A DNA stretch of 64,000 bases from Musicola paradisiaca NCPPB 2511 (GTDB lineage: Bacteria > Pseudomonadota > Gammaproteobacteria > Enterobacterales > Enterobacteriaceae). A model generated the notes under the pieces. That model was not told where the DNA came from and did no database searches. It saw nothing but the letters and a program-made list of their open reading frames with translations. The translations under genes and the position numbers were made by a program. Where the stretch lies: assembly GCF_000400505.1 (NCBI RefSeq), contig NZ_CM001857.1:593032-657031 (forward strand). The letters are read 5' to 3'. Shown piece after piece: positions 47,814 through 61,399 of the stretch (position 1 is the first letter of the stretch; each line of letters begins with the position of its first letter).

Positions 47814-47993
47814 AAATCCTCTGCAGTAAACAAGTAATAAAGATGTTGTGTAACCGTGCCGTTCCGGCCGGGCGCCGCCTCTTTTGGCTGCGGGCGCGGC
47901 ATCATAGCGGGAGGGGACAAATGGCACAATCGGACAGGAAGCGAATAATTTGATCGAAAAGGGGAGTGGATGCAGTTTTTTTGGTGAATGCCC

Positions 47994-48021
47994 CTTGATG
48001 CCGGAATTGTCGTCCCCATCT
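47994..48021 (+). promoter_or_regulatory. Sigma-32 heat-shock promoter P1 of dnaK
   Basis: CTTGATG (47994-48000), a 13-base spacer and CCCCATCT (48014-48021) match the sigma-32 consensus and the E. coli dnaK P1 almost exactly. It lies about 125 bases before the dnaK ATG. Confidence 0.93.
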
Positions 48022-48069
48022 TAGACTCATCGAAAATGGTTTAACCGGAAAATTAGACTACTTCGGGGT

Positions 48070-48096
48070 GTTGAAAAGCAGAATTCCGCCCGCATA
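48070..48096 (+). promoter_or_regulatory. Second sigma-32-type promoter P2 of dnaK
   Basis: GTTGAAA (48070-48076), a 12-base spacer and CCCGCATA (48089-48096) match the position and sequence style of E. coli dnaK P2. The -10 match is weaker than that of P1. Confidence 0.75.
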
Positions 48097-48146
48097 GTTA
48101 GGTTGAACTACCACACCGGATATGACTTTTAAGTGGAGATGTTTAG

Positions 48147-50066
<1,920 letters not shown>

Positions 50067-50118
50067 TCGCCCTTAGGCGGGCGCAGCCACCTCAGTTTGC
50101 TGTGGAGGCTGGCAACCA

Positions 50119-50150
50119 GCACGGGCGTTGAGGAAACTCTGCGCCCGTGC
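50119..50150 (+). other. Hairpin in the dnaK-dnaJ spacer
   Basis: GCACGGGCG and CGCCCGTGC form a perfect 9-base stem with inner partial pairing, 27 bases before dnaJ and without a T-run. E. coli has a comparable hairpin in the same spacer. It may set the dnaK/dnaJ mRNA ratio through processing or pausing rather than termination. Confidence 0.7.
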
Positions 50151-50176
50151 ACGCATGTTGAGGGCAGGAAAAAAGC

Positions 50177-51310
50177 ATGGCCAAGCAAGACTACTACGAA
50201 ATTCTGGGTGTTGCGAAAGGCGCCGACGAGCGCGAGATTAAAAAGGCTTATAAACGGCTGGCGATGAAGTATCACCCGGATCGTAATCCGGGCGATAAAG
50301 AGGCGGAAGCCAAATTCAAGGAAGTCAAAGAAGCCTATGAAATTTTGACCGATGCTCAGAAACGTGCCGCCTATGACCAGTATGGGCACGCTGCGTTTGA
50401 GCAAGGCGGTATGGGTGGCGGCGGAGCGGGTGGTTTCGGCGGCGCTGATTTCGGCGATATCTTTGGCGATGTATTCGGCGATATTTTCGGCGGAGGCCGT
50501 CGCCAGCGTGCCAGCCGCGGTGCCGACTTGCGTTACACCATGGAACTGACGCTGGAAGAGGCAGTGCGCGGCGTCACTAAAGAGATCCGTATCCCGACGT
50601 TGCAGGAGTGCGATGCCTGCCATGGCAGCGGCGCTAAACCGGGTAGTAGTCCGGTGACGTGTCCCACCTGTCACGGTAATGGACAGGTGCAGATGCGCCA
50701 GGGTTTTTTCACCGTGCAGCAAACCTGTCCGCACTGTCATGGTCGCGGCAAGATCATCAAGGATCCTTGCACTAAGTGTCATGGTCATGGGCGGGTCGAG
50801 AAGAGCAAAACGCTGTCGGTCAAGATTCCTGCTGGCGTAGATACTGGTGACCGTATCCGTCTGGCGGGTGAAGGCGAAGCCGGAGAGTTCGGTGCGCCGG
50901 CGGGCGATCTGTATGTTCAGGTTCAGGTCAGGCAGCATCCAATTTTTCAGCGTGAAGACAACAACCTGTATTGCGAAGTGCCGATCAACTTTGCTATGGC
51001 GGCGCTTGGCGGCGAAATCGAAGTACCGACGCTGGATGGCCGCGTTATGCTCAAGGTGCCACCGGAAACCCAGACCGGTAAACTGTTCCGGATGAGAGGC
51101 AAAGGGGTGAAATCGGTACGCGGCGGGGCGCAGGGAGATCTGCTGTGCCGTGTTGTGGTTGAGACACCGGTCAACCTGAGCGATCGCCAGAAGCAACTGC
51201 TGCAGGAATTGCAGGAAAGCTTTGGCGGGCCGACAGGGGAAGGCAACAGTCCTCGCTCCAAAAGTTTCTTTGACGGCGTGAAAAAGTTTTTTGACGATTT
51301 GACTCGCTGA
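50177..51310 (+). CDS. dnaJ: Co-chaperone DnaJ (Hsp40)
   Basis: J-domain partner that stimulates DnaK ATPase and delivers substrates. The 377 residues match E. coli (376). The J domain (about 1-70) has the HPD motif in [16 protein letters not shown]; a Gly/Phe-rich linker (about 76-110) follows. The four zinc-binding repeats are [30 protein letters not shown] and [10 protein letters not shown] (about 143-205). AGGGCAGG lies before the ATG. It is co-transcribed with dnaK. Confidence 0.99.
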   Translation: MAKQDYYEILGVAKGADEREIKKAYKRLAMKYHPDRNPGDKEAEAKFKEVKEAYEILTDAQKRAAYDQYGHAAFEQGGMGGGGAGGFGGADFGDIFGDVFGDIFGGGRRQRASRGADLRYTMELTLEEAVRGVTKEIRIPTLQECDACHGSGAKPGSSPVTCPTCHGNGQVQMRQGFFTVQQTCPHCHGRGKIIKDPCTKCHGHGRVEKSKTLSVKIPAGVDTGDRIRLAGEGEAGEFGAPAGDLYVQVQVRQHPIFQREDNNLYCEVPINFAMAALGGEIEVPTLDGRVMLKVPPETQTGKLFRMRGKGVKSVRGGAQGDLLCRVVVETPVNLSDRQKQLLQELQESFGGPTGEGNSPRSKSFFDGVKKFFDDLTR

Positions 51311-51375
51311 GCGTCTCTCATCGGTAAAAACCGGCCAGCTCCCAAAACCGGTTCATGAGATTGAGGGTTTATCCG

Positions 51376-51413
51376 CACCCTGTTAGCCACACGCTGACGG
51401 GGTGTTTTCTTTT
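51376..51413 (+). terminator. Terminator of dnaJ
   Basis: CACCCTGTTAGC / GCTGACGGGGTG hairpin followed by TTTTCTTTT, about 65 bases after dnaJ. Confidence 0.75.
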
Positions 51414-51742
51414 GAAAGTCGAGAGCCATCATGTGTGCTCTTGTACCCGGTTCGATTCCCTTCAGGGTTATGGCTGCGCAAACAATGGTGATGGGGCGAT
51501 CAACTCAACCGGCCTGTAAACGCCCAGTTTCAGCACGTATCTTCGCATTCCTTATTGTTGCTCGACGCTAAACGTCGTTTAAAACATGGCCGACGTTTTG
51601 TCCCCCTGGTTAATCTGATGTGATAATTCGGTTTTACCGAGTATTAATCCAGATTTAAACTGCTTTTAACGATCTTTTCTGGCGCTTACTCTTGTCCCGA
51701 TGTCAGCGAGCTTTACCTGCAAAATGGGAAGGAGAGAAGATA
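51414..51742. other. dnaJ-nhaA intergenic region
   Basis: With the dnaJ terminator this gap is about 430 bases. E. coli carries insL and mokC/sokC here; nothing like them is present. No gene is recognised. The AT-rich section 51600-51690 probably holds the nhaA promoter. Confidence 0.55.
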
Positions 51743-52921
51743 ATGATTGGAGTGTTCAGGCGTTTCATCCATCTGGAGGCCGCGGCCGGTATTATCCTGA
51801 TTGTGGCAACACTACTGGCGCTATTCATCGCCAACCTGCCGGCTACGGTTTCCCTGTACCATGCGTTTTTGGCGATCCCGGTTTCATTACGTATTGCGGC
51901 ATTGGAGATCGATAAGCCGTTGCTGTTGTGGATCAACGATGGCTTGATGGCGATTTTTTTTCTGCTGGTGGGGTTGGAGGTTAAGCGCGAACTGTTATCC
52001 GGCTCTTTGGCCAGCAGGCGCCAGGCGTTGCTTCCTATTGCTGCGGCAGTCGGCGGGATGTTGGTGCCTGCGCTCTTGTTTCTGGTGTTTAACTTTCAGG
52101 ACGCAACAACCCGTTCCGGGTGGGCGATTCCTGCTGCGACGGACATCGCCTTTGCGGTCGGTATTCTGGCGTTATTGGGAAAACGTGTCCCTGTTGGTTT
52201 GAAAGTGTTTCTGCTGGCGCTGGCCATTATTGATGATTTGGGCGCCATTCTGATTATTGCGCTGTTCTATACTCAACAGCTTTACTGGCCTGCGCTGGTT
52301 TGTGCCCTGGCAGCGATACTGGTGCTTGTTTACCTACACCATCAACAAGTGATGAAAACATCGCTTTACCTGTTGATCGGGATCATCTTGTGGGTGTGTG
52401 TGTTGAAATCGGGCATACATGCCACGCTGGCTGGTGTGATCGTCGGTTTTTTCATTCCTTTGCGTTCGCCAACCGGGGGGGTATCTCCTGCTAAAACGTT
52501 GGAACATGGACTGGAGGTGTGGGTTTCAATGATGGTAATACCCGTTTTCGCTTTTGCTAATGCGGGCATTGAGCTGAAGGGGATTGCGTTGTCGCAACTG
52601 GCCGCGCCACTTACATGGGGGATCGGCGCCGGGTTGTTGTTGGGCAAGCCATTGGGGATCACGTTGTTCAGTTGGCTGGTGATTCGCACCAGGCTAGCGG
52701 TGCTTCCATCTGGCGTCGATTTTCGCCAGGTTATGGCAGTATCCTTGTTGTGTGGCATTGGTTTTACCATGTCGATATTTATTACATTGCTGGCATTTGG
52801 CGAGGTGAATGGCGACGTTATTCTGTATGCCAAGCTGGCGATTCTGCTGACGTCTTTTGCCGCAGCCGTTCTGGGATTTCTGGCATTGCGTGCGGTGTTG
52901 CCGGCGGCGCAGTGGCAATAA
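51743..52921 (+). CDS. nhaA: Na+/H+ antiporter NhaA
   Basis: Inner-membrane electrogenic antiporter that exports sodium in exchange for protons at alkaline pH; twelve helices. The 392 residues match E. coli (388). The ion-binding aspartate pair is in [17 protein letters not shown] (about residues 163-164), and the other acidic residue is in [17 protein letters not shown] (near 133). Start 51743 ([16 protein letters not shown]) follows GGAAGGAGAGAAG; the open frame runs 17 codons upstream. nhaR starts 10 bases after the stop. Confidence 0.97.
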   Translation: MIGVFRRFIHLEAAAGIILIVATLLALFIANLPATVSLYHAFLAIPVSLRIAALEIDKPLLLWINDGLMAIFFLLVGLEVKRELLSGSLASRRQALLPIAAAVGGMLVPALLFLVFNFQDATTRSGWAIPAATDIAFAVGILALLGKRVPVGLKVFLLALAIIDDLGAILIIALFYTQQLYWPALVCALAAILVLVYLHHQQVMKTSLYLLIGIILWVCVLKSGIHATLAGVIVGFFIPLRSPTGGVSPAKTLEHGLEVWVSMMVIPVFAFANAGIELKGIALSQLAAPLTWGIGAGLLLGKPLGITLFSWLVIRTRLAVLPSGVDFRQVMAVSLLCGIGFTMSIFITLLAFGEVNGDVILYAKLAILLTSFAAAVLGFLALRAVLPAAQWQ

Positions 52922-52931
52922 GAGAAAAGTC

Positions 52932-53819
52932 ATGCTGCACATTAATTTCAATCATCTCTATTATTTTTGGCATGTATGTAAGGCAGGCTCCGTTTCCAGG
53001 GCTTCGGCGCTGCTTTTTCTAACGCCGCAAACTATCACTGGCCAGATCAAAGCACTTGAAGAACGGCTACAGGGAAAACTGCTTAAGCGCAAGGGGCGAG
53101 GGATCGAGCCGACGGAACTGGGACAGCTGGTGTTTCGCTACGCCGACCGTATGTTTGTGCTGGGCCAGGAGATGCTGGATATCGTTAATTACCGTAAGGA
53201 TGCGAGTCTGCTGTTTGATGTCGGGGTGGCGGATGCGCTGTCCAAACGGCTGGTAAGTCGGGTGCTGGACACCGTGGTGACGGAGCAACAGATGCGGCTG
53301 CGCTGTTTCGAGTCAACGCATGAAATGCTGCTGGAACAACTGGGCCAGCACAAATTGGATATGATTGTGTCGGATTGTCCCATCGACTCCAGCCAGCAGG
53401 CCGGGTTGTTTTCTCGCAAACTCGGAGAATGCAGCGTCAGTTTTTATTGTCGCCGTCCAGCGCCGACATCGCCGTTCCCCGAGTGTCTGGAGCAACGTCG
53501 GTTGCTGATCCCCGGCAGGCGTACCATGCTCGGCCGCAAGCTGCTTAACTGGCTAAGCGAGCAGCATTTGCACGTCGCGATCATGGGGGAATTTGATGAT
53601 GCCGCATTGATGACCGCATTTGGCATCAATCATGACGCCATTTTTGTTGCACCGTCTCTCTATGCGCGTGACGTTTATGCGCAAGGCGATATTGTCGAGC
53701 TGGGCAGGCTGACTCATGTGCAGGACGAATATTATGTGATTTTTGCTGAGCGGATGATCCAGCATCCTGCGGTGCAGCGGGTCTGCAACACGGATTTCTC
53801 GCCCTTGTTTCAGGAATAG
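52932..53819 (+). CDS. nhaR: LysR-type activator NhaR
   Basis: Sodium-responsive LysR-family activator of nhaA. The 295 residues match E. coli NhaR (301). ATG 52932 gives [20 protein letters not shown]; the helix-turn-helix is [21 protein letters not shown] (about residues 25-48). The effector domain includes [19 protein letters not shown]. The frame is open 25 codons upstream inside nhaA without conservation. It lies 10 bases after nhaA and shares a terminator with rpsT. Confidence 0.95.
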   Translation: MLHINFNHLYYFWHVCKAGSVSRASALLFLTPQTITGQIKALEERLQGKLLKRKGRGIEPTELGQLVFRYADRMFVLGQEMLDIVNYRKDASLLFDVGVADALSKRLVSRVLDTVVTEQQMRLRCFESTHEMLLEQLGQHKLDMIVSDCPIDSSQQAGLFSRKLGECSVSFYCRRPAPTSPFPECLEQRRLLIPGRRTMLGRKLLNWLSEQHLHVAIMGEFDDAALMTAFGINHDAIFVAPSLYARDVYAQGDIVELGRLTHVQDEYYVIFAERMIQHPAVQRVCNTDFSPLFQE

Positions 53820-53825
53820 AGGACA

Positions 53826-53853
53826 CAAAAAAACCGGCCTAAGCCGGTTTCTT
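53826..53853. terminator. Bidirectional terminator between nhaR and rpsT
   Basis: AAACCGGC-CTAA-GCCGGTTT with A-run on one side and T-rich sequence on the other. On the minus strand it ends rpsT with a seven-T run. Confidence 0.9.
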
Positions 53854-53876
53854 CAGCAGTATTCACGAAAATGTGA

Positions 53877-54140
53877 TTACTGCAGCGCGTTGATCTGAGC
53901 GATCAGTCTGGATTTATGACGCGCAGCCTTGTTTTTGTGGATCAGACCTTTGCTAGCCTGACGATCCACGATCGGTTGCATGTCATTAAACGCTTTCTGC
54001 GCAGTTTCTTTGTCGCCAGTCGCGATGGCAGCCTGAACTTTCTTGATGAAAGTACGCATCATGGAGCGACGGCTCGCGTTGTGCTTACGGCGCTTTTCAG
54101 ACTGTACGGCGCGTTTCTTAGCTGATTTGATATTAGCCAA
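53877..54140 (-). CDS. rpsT: 30S ribosomal protein S20
   Basis: Primary 16S-binding protein of the small subunit. The 87 residues equal E. coli S20: [20 protein letters not shown] at the start and [12 protein letters not shown] at the end. The start codon is TTG (54138-54140), as in E. coli, where the weak UUG start is linked to S20 autoregulation of translation. A GGGAG ribosome site precedes it. It is divergent from ribF. Confidence 0.98.
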   Translation of the reverse strand: MANIKSAKKRAVQSEKRRKHNASRRSMMRTFIKKVQAAIATGDKETAQKAFNDMQPIVDRQASKGLIHKNKAARHKSRLIAQINALQ

Positions 54141-54535
54141 GGTCCAACTCCCAAATATATTCTATCGAGGACAATTCAAAGGCCGAGGAATATGCCCTTT
54201 TAGCCTTCTTTTGTCAATGGATTTGTGCAAATAAGCGCCGTTTGTACGTCAGCGCTTGTTACGTTGTGATGGCGCAGGATTCTATCAGCTTAGACGCGGG
54301 GAATACAGTCTTTCGCGTCATAAATTCGACCGTTTCGGCCTGATGGATATTCCTCCGCCGATTTGCTGCGGGATCCTGCGGTGTCGGGCTGTTGATATCG
54401 ACGGCAACATGAAAACGCCTAAGTGTTCGGCGAGGCGGAAATCCATTGTTCTGACACGAAAAGGCATCAATCGCGGGTTAACCTTGTCCGTTGTACAAGG
54501 TATAATCCGCCGATTTCCACTGTTTTGAGCCAGTT
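54141..54535. other. rpsT-ribF divergent intergenic region
   Basis: About 395 bases with promoters for both genes. The right end has TATAAT at 54501-54506 with an inverted repeat over the spacer. A frame at 54256-54528 has no recognisable content. No other element was seen. Confidence 0.55.
54478..54506 (+). promoter_or_regulatory. Promoter of ribF with overlapping inverted repeat
   Basis: A perfect -10 TATAAT (54501-54506) is 17 bases from TTAACC (54478-54483). The spacer holds a perfect inverted repeat, ACCTTGT-N7-ACAAGGT (54481-54501), which could be an operator or a chance structure. It lies 30 bases before the ribF ATG. Confidence 0.6.
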
Positions 54536-55477
54536 ATGCAGCTAATACGCGGTATACACAATCTTCAGGCACGCCATTATGGCTGTGTGCTTACTATTGG
54601 CAATTTTGACGGTGTCCACCGCGGACATCAGATGCTGCTAGAACGTCTGAAACAGGAAGGACGCGCCCGTGGGTTGCCGGTGATGGTGATGATTTTCGAG
54701 CCGCAGCCGCTGGAACTGTTTGCTGGGGAAAAATCCCCGGCTCGCCTGACCCGGTTAAGGGATAAAGTGAAGTATCTGGCGCAGGCCGGCGTTGATTACC
54801 TGCTGTGCGTCGAATTCGACGATACGTTCGCCGCCAACCATGCCAGCACATTCATTTCCGACCTGTTGGTGGCGAAACTGGGGGTGCGTTTTTTGGTCGT
54901 CGGTGATGACTTCCGCTTCGGTGCTGGTCGCGTAGGGGATTTCCTGTTATTACAGAAAGCCGGTGCCGAGCAGGAGTTCGACGTTATCAGCACCGCAACG
55001 TTTTGCAACGGCGGCAAGCGCGTCAGCAGCACTGCGGTGCGCGAGGCGTTGATGCGGGACGACCTGGTGTTGGCCGAAGCGTTGCTGGGGCATCCATTCA
55101 GTATCTCCGGGCGTGTTGTGCATGGTAACGAACTCGGGCGGACTATCGGTTTCCCCACCGCCAATCTACCGCTTAAGCGTCAGGTTTCTCCGGTAAGCGG
55201 TGTATATGCCGTCAGCGTGTACGGCTTGGGGGAGCATCCGCTACCTGGTGTCGCCAATATTGGCACACGCCCTACCGTGACCGGAGATCGGCGCCAGCAG
55301 CTGGAAGTCCATTTACTGGACGTGACGATGGATCTCTATGGTCGACATATCGACGTGGTAATGCGTAAAAAATTACGCAATGAACAGCGGTTTGCTTCGC
55401 TGGATGCGTTGAAGCAGCAAATCGCCAATGATGTGGTGGCAGCCCGTGCGTTTTTTGGGTTGAAGACACCGGTTTAA
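54536..55477 (+). CDS. ribF: Bifunctional riboflavin kinase / FAD synthetase
   Basis: Makes FMN and then FAD from riboflavin. The 313 residues equal E. coli RibF. The N-terminal adenylyltransferase domain has [20 protein letters not shown] (near residue 20) and [10 protein letters not shown]-type sequence (near 165). The C-terminal flavokinase domain has [17 protein letters not shown] (near 200). It heads the ribF-ileS-lspA-fkpB-ispH cluster; ileS starts 32 bases later. Confidence 0.97.
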   Translation: MQLIRGIHNLQARHYGCVLTIGNFDGVHRGHQMLLERLKQEGRARGLPVMVMIFEPQPLELFAGEKSPARLTRLRDKVKYLAQAGVDYLLCVEFDDTFAANHASTFISDLLVAKLGVRFLVVGDDFRFGAGRVGDFLLLQKAGAEQEFDVISTATFCNGGKRVSSTAVREALMRDDLVLAEALLGHPFSISGRVVHGNELGRTIGFPTANLPLKRQVSPVSGVYAVSVYGLGEHPLPGVANIGTRPTVTGDRRQQLEVHLLDVTMDLYGRHIDVVMRKKLRNEQRFASLDALKQQIANDVVAARAFFGLKTPV

Positions 55478-55509
55478 TTTCTCTAGCCGAAAACGAAATC
55501 GAGAAGCGA

Positions 55510-58332
55510 ATGAGTGACTATAAAACTACCCTGAATTTGCCGGAAACAGGGTTCCCGATGCGTGGCGATCTCGCCAAGCGTGAACCTGACATGCTGAAAC
55601 GTTGGTATGAGCAGGATCTGTACGGGATTATTCGTAGCGCCAAGAAAGGTAAGAAAACCTTTATTCTGCATGACGGCCCGCCGTATGCGAACGGCAATAT
55701 TCATATTGGTCACTCGGTCAACAAGATTCTCAAAGATATTATTATCAAATCCAAGGGCTTGTCCGGGTATGACTCTCCTTATATCCCTGGTTGGGATTGC
55801 CACGGTTTGCCGATTGAACTCAAAGTAGAGCAGTTGGTCGGCAAGCCGGGTGAGAAAGTGAGCGCGGCACAGTTCCGTGAAGCTTGCCGTCAGTATGCCG
55901 CCGAGCAGGTCGCCGGGCAGAAAAAAGATTTCATCCGCCTTGGCGTGCTGGGTGATTGGGATCGCCCCTACCTGACGATGGATTTCAAGACCGAGGCCAA
56001 CATCATTCGTGCGCTCGGTCGTATCATCGAAAACGGCCATCTGCACAAAGGTGCCAAGCCGGTGCACTGGTGCGCCGACTGCGGCTCCGCACTGGCGGAA
56101 GCGGAAGTGGAGTATTACGACAAAACTTCCCCGGCGATTGATGTCGCGTTCAACGCGGTCGATCGTGCGGCGGTGCTGGCGAAATTTGGCCTGACTGCCG
56201 ATGCGGTAAACGGTGATGTGGCGCTGGTTATCTGGACCACCACCCCCTGGACGCTACCTGCCAACCGCGCCATTGCGCTGAATGCGGAATTTGATTATGT
56301 GCTGGTTCAACTGGCTGATCGCGCCATCGTCGTGGCGGAAGGATTGGCTGAAGGCGCAGCGCAGCGCATCGCCGGCGGTGAGGCATGCCGCGTGGGAAAT
56401 ACGGTCAAAGGCAGCGATCTGGAACTGATGCGGTTCCGTCATCCGTTTATGGATTTCGACGTGCCGGCGATTCTGGGCGATCACGTTACGCTGGAAGCGG
56501 GAACCGGGGCGGTACATACCGCCGGTGGTCATGGCCCGGACGACTATGTCATCAGCCAGAAATATCAGTTGGAAATCGCCAACCCGGTCGGGCCGAACGG
56601 CTGCTATCTGCCGGGCACCTTCCCAGATCTGGACGGCTTGTTCGTGTTCAAAGCCAACGACAAGATTGTCGAACTACTGCGTGAGCGCGGCGCGCTGCTG
56701 CATGACGAGAAATTGCAGCACAGTTACCCGTGCTGCTGGCGTCACAAGTCGCCGATTATATTCCGTGCCACGCCGCAGTGGTTCGTCAGCATGGATCAGA
56801 AAGGGCTGCGCAAGCAGTCACTGTCCGAAATCAAAGGCGTACAGTGGATTCCGGATTGGGGGCAAGCGCGTATTGAAGCCATGGTCGCCAACCGTCCTGA
56901 CTGGTGTATTTCCCGTCAGCGAACCTGGGGCGTGCCAATGGCGCTGTTCGTTCACAAGGAAACGCAAGCGTTGCATCCACGTACTGGAGAACTGATTGAA
57001 GCAGTCGCTAAGCGTGTTGAAGATGCAGGCATTCAGGCATGGTGGGATCTGGATCCGGCGGAATTGCTGGGCGTGGAAGCGTCCGTGTACGAAAAAGTGC
57101 CGGATACGCTGGATGTCTGGTTCGACTCTGGATCGACGCACGCTTCTGTGGTGGATGTCCGTCCCGAGTTTGCAGGCCATGCTGCCGACATGTACCTGGA
57201 AGGCTCCGACCAGCATCGTGGTTGGTTCATGTCTTCGCTGATGATCGCTACGGCGATCAAAGGTAAAGCTCCGTACCGTCAGGTTCTGACCCACGGGTTC
57301 ACCGTGGATGGTCAAGGGCGGAAGATGTCTAAATCCATCGGCAACACTATTGCGCCTCAGGATGTGATGGACAAAATGGGCGCCGATATTCTGCGCCTGT
57401 GGATTGGGTCGACCGATTATTCCGGCGACATCGCCGTGTCCGATGAGATCCTCAAACGTTCCGCCGATGCCTATCGTCGTATTCGCAATACGGCGCGTTT
57501 CTTGCTGGCTAACCTGAATGGGTTCGACCCTGCCTTGCATACGGTGAAACCCGAAGACATGGTGGTGCTGGATCGTTGGGCGGTCGGTTGTGCCAAAGCC
57601 GCGCAGGAAGAGATCGTCGAGGCTTATGAAAGTTATGATTTTCATCGCGTGGTTCAACGCCTAATGCAGTTCTGTTCCGTCGAGATGGGATCTTTTTATC
57701 TGGATATCATCAAGGATCGTCAGTACACGGCGAAAAGCGATGGCGTTGCGCGTCGCAGCTGCCAGACGGCGTTGTTCCACATCGCGGAAGCCTTGGTGCG
57801 CTGGATGGCGCCGATTCTGTCCTTCACCGCTGACGAGATCTGGGGGTATCTGCCGGGTAAACGCGCCCAGTATGTCTTCACCGAAGAGTGGTATGACGGT
57901 TTGTTCGGCCTGGATGCAAAGGAAAGCATGAATGAAACTTTCTGGGCTGAAATGCTGAGAGTACGCAGTGAAGTCAACAAGGTGATCGAGCAGGCGCGTA
58001 ATGACAAACATATCGGTAGTTCGCTGGAGGCTGCCGTTACGCTATATGCCGATAACGCGCTGTATGCGCATCTCGGTCAGTTGCAGTCCGAACTGCATTT
58101 CGCTTTGTTGACCTCCAGAGCGCGTGTCGAACGTTATGAGAATGCGCCGGCCAATGCTCAGCAGAGTGAATTGTCGGGGCTGAAAGTTGTCCTTACTAAG
58201 GCTGACGGGGAGAAATGCCCGCGTTGTTGGCATTATGAAACGGATATCGGCAGCGATGCCGCGCATCCGGAAGTGTGTGGTCGCTGCGCGACTAACATCG
58301 GCGGCAATGGCGAAGAGCGTAAATTTGTCTGA
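55510..58332 (+). CDS. ileS: Isoleucyl-tRNA synthetase
   Basis: Class I synthetase charging tRNA-Ile, with editing of valine. The 940 residues match E. coli (938). HIGH motif is in [20 protein letters not shown] (near residue 58), KMSKS is in [16 protein letters not shown] (near 603). The C-terminal zinc ribbon [15 protein letters not shown] and [10 protein letters not shown] (about 903-930) is complete. Its stop overlaps the lspA ATG by one base (TGATG), indicating coupling. Confidence 0.99.
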   Translation: MSDYKTTLNLPETGFPMRGDLAKREPDMLKRWYEQDLYGIIRSAKKGKKTFILHDGPPYANGNIHIGHSVNKILKDIIIKSKGLSGYDSPYIPGWDCHGLPIELKVEQLVGKPGEKVSAAQFREACRQYAAEQVAGQKKDFIRLGVLGDWDRPYLTMDFKTEANIIRALGRIIENGHLHKGAKPVHWCADCGSALAEAEVEYYDKTSPAIDVAFNAVDRAAVLAKFGLTADAVNGDVALVIWTTTPWTLPANRAIALNAEFDYVLVQLADRAIVVAEGLAEGAAQRIAGGEACRVGNTVKGSDLELMRFRHPFMDFDVPAILGDHVTLEAGTGAVHTAGGHGPDDYVISQKYQLEIANPVGPNGCYLPGTFPDLDGLFVFKANDKIVELLRERGALLHDEKLQHSYPCCWRHKSPIIFRATPQWFVSMDQKGLRKQSLSEIKGVQWIPDWGQARIEAMVANRPDWCISRQRTWGVPMALFVHKETQALHPRTGELIEAVAKRVEDAGIQAWWDLDPAELLGVEASVYEKVPDTLDVWFDSGSTHASVVDVRPEFAGHAADMYLEGSDQHRGWFMSSLMIATAIKGKAPYRQVLTHGFTVDGQGRKMSKSIGNTIAPQDVMDKMGADILRLWIGSTDYSGDIAVSDEILKRSADAYRRIRNTARFLLANLNGFDPALHTVKPEDMVVLDRWAVGCAKAAQEEIVEAYESYDFHRVVQRLMQFCSVEMGSFYLDIIKDRQYTAKSDGVARRSCQTALFHIAEALVRWMAPILSFTADEIWGYLPGKRAQYVFTEEWYDGLFGLDAKESMNETFWAEMLRVRSEVNKVIEQARNDKHIGSSLEAAVTLYADNALYAHLGQLQSELHFALLTSRARVERYENAPANAQQSELSGLKVVLTKADGEKCPRCWHYETDIGSDAAHPEVCGRCATNIGGNGEERKFV

Positions 58333-58838
58333 TGAGTAAATCGACTGGAGCAACGGGGCTGCGCTGGCTATGGCTGGCGCTGGTCATCCTGGTAGTGGAT
58401 CTGGGGACTAAACAGTGGGTGATGACCCACTTTCAATTGGGCGAATCGTTGCCGCTGATCCCTTTCTTTAGCTTTACCTACGCCCACAACTATGGTGCGG
58501 CTTTCAGCTTTCTGGCTGATAAAGGCGGCTGGCAGCGCTGGTTCTTTGCGCTGATTGCCTTTGCAGTCATCATATCGTTGCTGGTGATTATGTATCGCAC
58601 CAGAGCCAGTCAAAAGGCGGCCAATATTGCCTATGCGCTGATTATCGGCGGGGCGATCGGTAATCTCTCCGATCGCTTGATTCATGGTTATGTAATTGAT
58701 TTTATGGATTTTTTTATAGGTAACTGGCACTACCCAACATTTAACCTTGCCGATTGTGCCATCGTCATCGGCGCGTTTCTGGTTGTGGTAGAGAGTTTTT
58801 TCAGTTCCCCGGACAAAAAAACGGCGTCAGGTGAGTAA
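58332..58838 (+). CDS. lspA: Lipoprotein signal peptidase
   Basis: Inner-membrane aspartyl protease (signal peptidase II) that cleaves prolipoproteins after lipid attachment; four helices. The 168 residues match E. coli (164). Catalytic aspartates are in [22 protein letters not shown] (near residue 114) and [13 protein letters not shown] (near 140), and [12 protein letters not shown] (near 54) is conserved. It overlaps ileS by one base. Confidence 0.98.
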   Translation: MSKSTGATGLRWLWLALVILVVDLGTKQWVMTHFQLGESLPLIPFFSFTYAHNYGAAFSFLADKGGWQRWFFALIAFAVIISLLVIMYRTRASQKAANIAYALIIGGAIGNLSDRLIHGYVIDFMDFFIGNWHYPTFNLADCAIVIGAFLVVVESFFSSPDKKTASGE

Positions 58839-58841
58839 CCT

Positions 58842-59300
58842 ATGACTCAACAAGTGGTTAGCGATAGCGCCGTACTGGTTCATTTTATCCTGACGCTGGA
58901 AGACGGATCCGTAGCGGAGGCAACCCGTGAAAGCGGCAAACCCGCTTTGTTCCGCCTGGGGGACGGCAGTCTTTCTCCTGTGCTTGAGCAGCAACTGCTA
59001 GGGCTGCGCGTTGGGGAACGGCGCCAGTTTTCCCTGCCGCCGGAATCGGCTTTCGGGCACTCGAATCCTGATCTGATCCAGTTTTTTCTGCGGCGTGATT
59101 TTGCCGAGACCGGGGTGCCGGATGTGGGCACCATCATGTTATTCAGCGGCATCGGGGGCAACGATATGGCAGGCGTAATTCGCGAGGTGGCGGAAGAGTC
59201 CGTGACGGTGGATTTCAATCACCCGCTGGCCGGTCATACTGTCGCCTTCGATATTGAAGTGCTGAGCATCGATCCCCCCGCGGCAGGAGAAGACGCATGA
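58842..59300 (+). CDS. fkpB: FKBP-type peptidyl-prolyl isomerase FkpB
   Basis: SlpA-type FKBP prolyl isomerase with insert-in-flap domain, chaperone-like. The 152 residues match E. coli (149). The FKBP fold shows [20 protein letters not shown] at the start, [25 protein letters not shown] (near residue 50) and [21 protein letters not shown] (near 125). It starts 3 bases after lspA and its stop overlaps the ispH start as ATGA. Confidence 0.96.
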   Translation: MTQQVVSDSAVLVHFILTLEDGSVAEATRESGKPALFRLGDGSLSPVLEQQLLGLRVGERRQFSLPPESAFGHSNPDLIQFFLRRDFAETGVPDVGTIMLFSGIGGNDMAGVIREVAEESVTVDFNHPLAGHTVAFDIEVLSIDPPAAGEDA

Positions 59301-60247
59301 AGATCTTGCTGGCAAACCCACGCGGGTTCTGCGCTGGCGTTGACCGCGCCATCAGTATTGTGGAACGTGCGTTGGAGGTTTACGGCGCACCTATCTATGT
59401 GCGTCATGAAGTGGTGCATAACCGCTATGTGGTGGATGGGCTGCGGGAACGCGGCGCCATTTTTATTGAGCAGATCGATGAAGTACCGGACGGCGCGATT
59501 CTGATTTTTTCCGCCCACGGCGTTTCTCAGGCGGTGCGCGCGGAAGCACGTAATCGCGATCTGACGGTATTTGACGCCACTTGCCCACTCGTCACCAAGG
59601 TACATATGGAAGTGGCGCGCGCCAGTCGAAAAGGTATGGAAGCGATTCTGATTGGCCATGCCGGGCACCCCGAGGTAGAAGGAACTATGGGGCAGTACAG
59701 CAATCCGAAAGGTGGCATGTATCTGGTCGAGGGGCCGGACGATGTCTGGTCACTGCAAGTGAAAAATGAAACCAATTTGTGCTTCATGACCCAGACTACG
59801 CTGTCGGTGGACGATACCTCGGCGGTGATTGATGCGCTGCGGGCGCGTTTCCCGCAGATTATCGGGCCGCGCAAGGATGATATCTGCTATGCCACGACCA
59901 ATCGTCAGGAGGCGGTACGCAATCTGGCCCAGGAGGCTGATGTGGTCTTGGTGGTCGGGTCAAAAAATTCGTCCAACTCCAACCGGCTGGCAGAACTGGC
60001 GCAGCGTGTCGGCAAGCCGTCCTACCTCATTGATTCGGCAGATGATATTCAGGAGTCCTGGTTCAGTCGCACCGCGTGCGTCGGTGTGACGGCCGGCGCA
60101 TCAGCTCCCGATGTGTTGGTGCAGCAGGTCGTGAAACGGCTGCAAGGCATGGGCGGGCAGATTGCGTTGGAGATGCAGGGGCGCGAAGAGAGCATCGTCT
60201 TTGAGGTGCCGAAAGAATTGCGGGTTGAGGTTCGACAGGTCGAATGA
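59297..60247 (+). CDS. ispH: 4-hydroxy-3-methylbut-2-enyl diphosphate reductase
   Basis: Iron-sulphur enzyme making IPP and DMAPP, last step of the non-mevalonate isoprenoid pathway. The 316 residues equal E. coli IspH. The three cluster cysteines are in [13 protein letters not shown] (C12), [13 protein letters not shown] (near 96) and [14 protein letters not shown] (near 197). It overlaps fkpB by four bases and ends the ribF cluster. E. coli rihC, next to it there, is absent. Confidence 0.98.
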   Translation: MKILLANPRGFCAGVDRAISIVERALEVYGAPIYVRHEVVHNRYVVDGLRERGAIFIEQIDEVPDGAILIFSAHGVSQAVRAEARNRDLTVFDATCPLVTKVHMEVARASRKGMEAILIGHAGHPEVEGTMGQYSNPKGGMYLVEGPDDVWSLQVKNETNLCFMTQTTLSVDDTSAVIDALRARFPQIIGPRKDDICYATTNRQEAVRNLAQEADVVLVVGSKNSSNSNRLAELAQRVGKPSYLIDSADDIQESWFSRTACVGVTAGASAPDVLVQQVVKRLQGMGGQIALEMQGREESIVFEVPKELRVEVRQVE

Positions 60248-60261
60248 AGGCCAATCATCAG

Positions 60262-60286
60262 CGGCAGTCGTGAGGCTGCCGTTTTT
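60262..60286 (+). terminator. Terminator of the ispH operon
   Basis: CGGCAG / CTGCCG with a 9-base loop, followed by TTTTT, 15 bases after the ispH stop. Confidence 0.85.
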
Positions 60287-60494
60287 CTATCTTTTCCGTC
60301 CGGCGACCGGATGCATAAAAACTGCATGTTTATGCGCTGTCTATTTTCTATCCCACACGCTTCCTGCCATCCCTTTCTCTGATGCCTGCCGTAGCCTGAC
60401 ATAATTTTCTAATCATGCGAGAAATCTGCTGGCAACCGCTTAGCCGGCTCAGTTACCCTGATACGCATTTGTATCATGCCTGAAATCACTATAA

Positions 60495-61328
<834 letters not shown>

Positions 61329-61368
61329 TTGCGATAGGATAGTGTGTTTAAATAACGTATTGATTTTT

Positions 61369-61399
61369 AATGGCGCTAATGTTTGCGCCATTATTTTTA
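61369..61399 (+). terminator. Terminator of dapB
   Basis: AATGGCGC / GCGCCATT with an 8-base loop, followed by ATTTTTAT, about 40 bases after dapB. Confidence 0.88.

Larger units (their letters stand above)
47814..48146. other. satP-dnaK divergent intergenic region
   Basis: About 330 bases. The right half carries two sigma-32-type promoters for dnaK. The left half must contain the satP promoter; no specific site was recognised there. Confidence 0.6.

Noticed and set aside
54256-54528. 90-codon frame between rpsT and ribF
   Set aside because: Runs through the ribF promoter and has no recognisable content.
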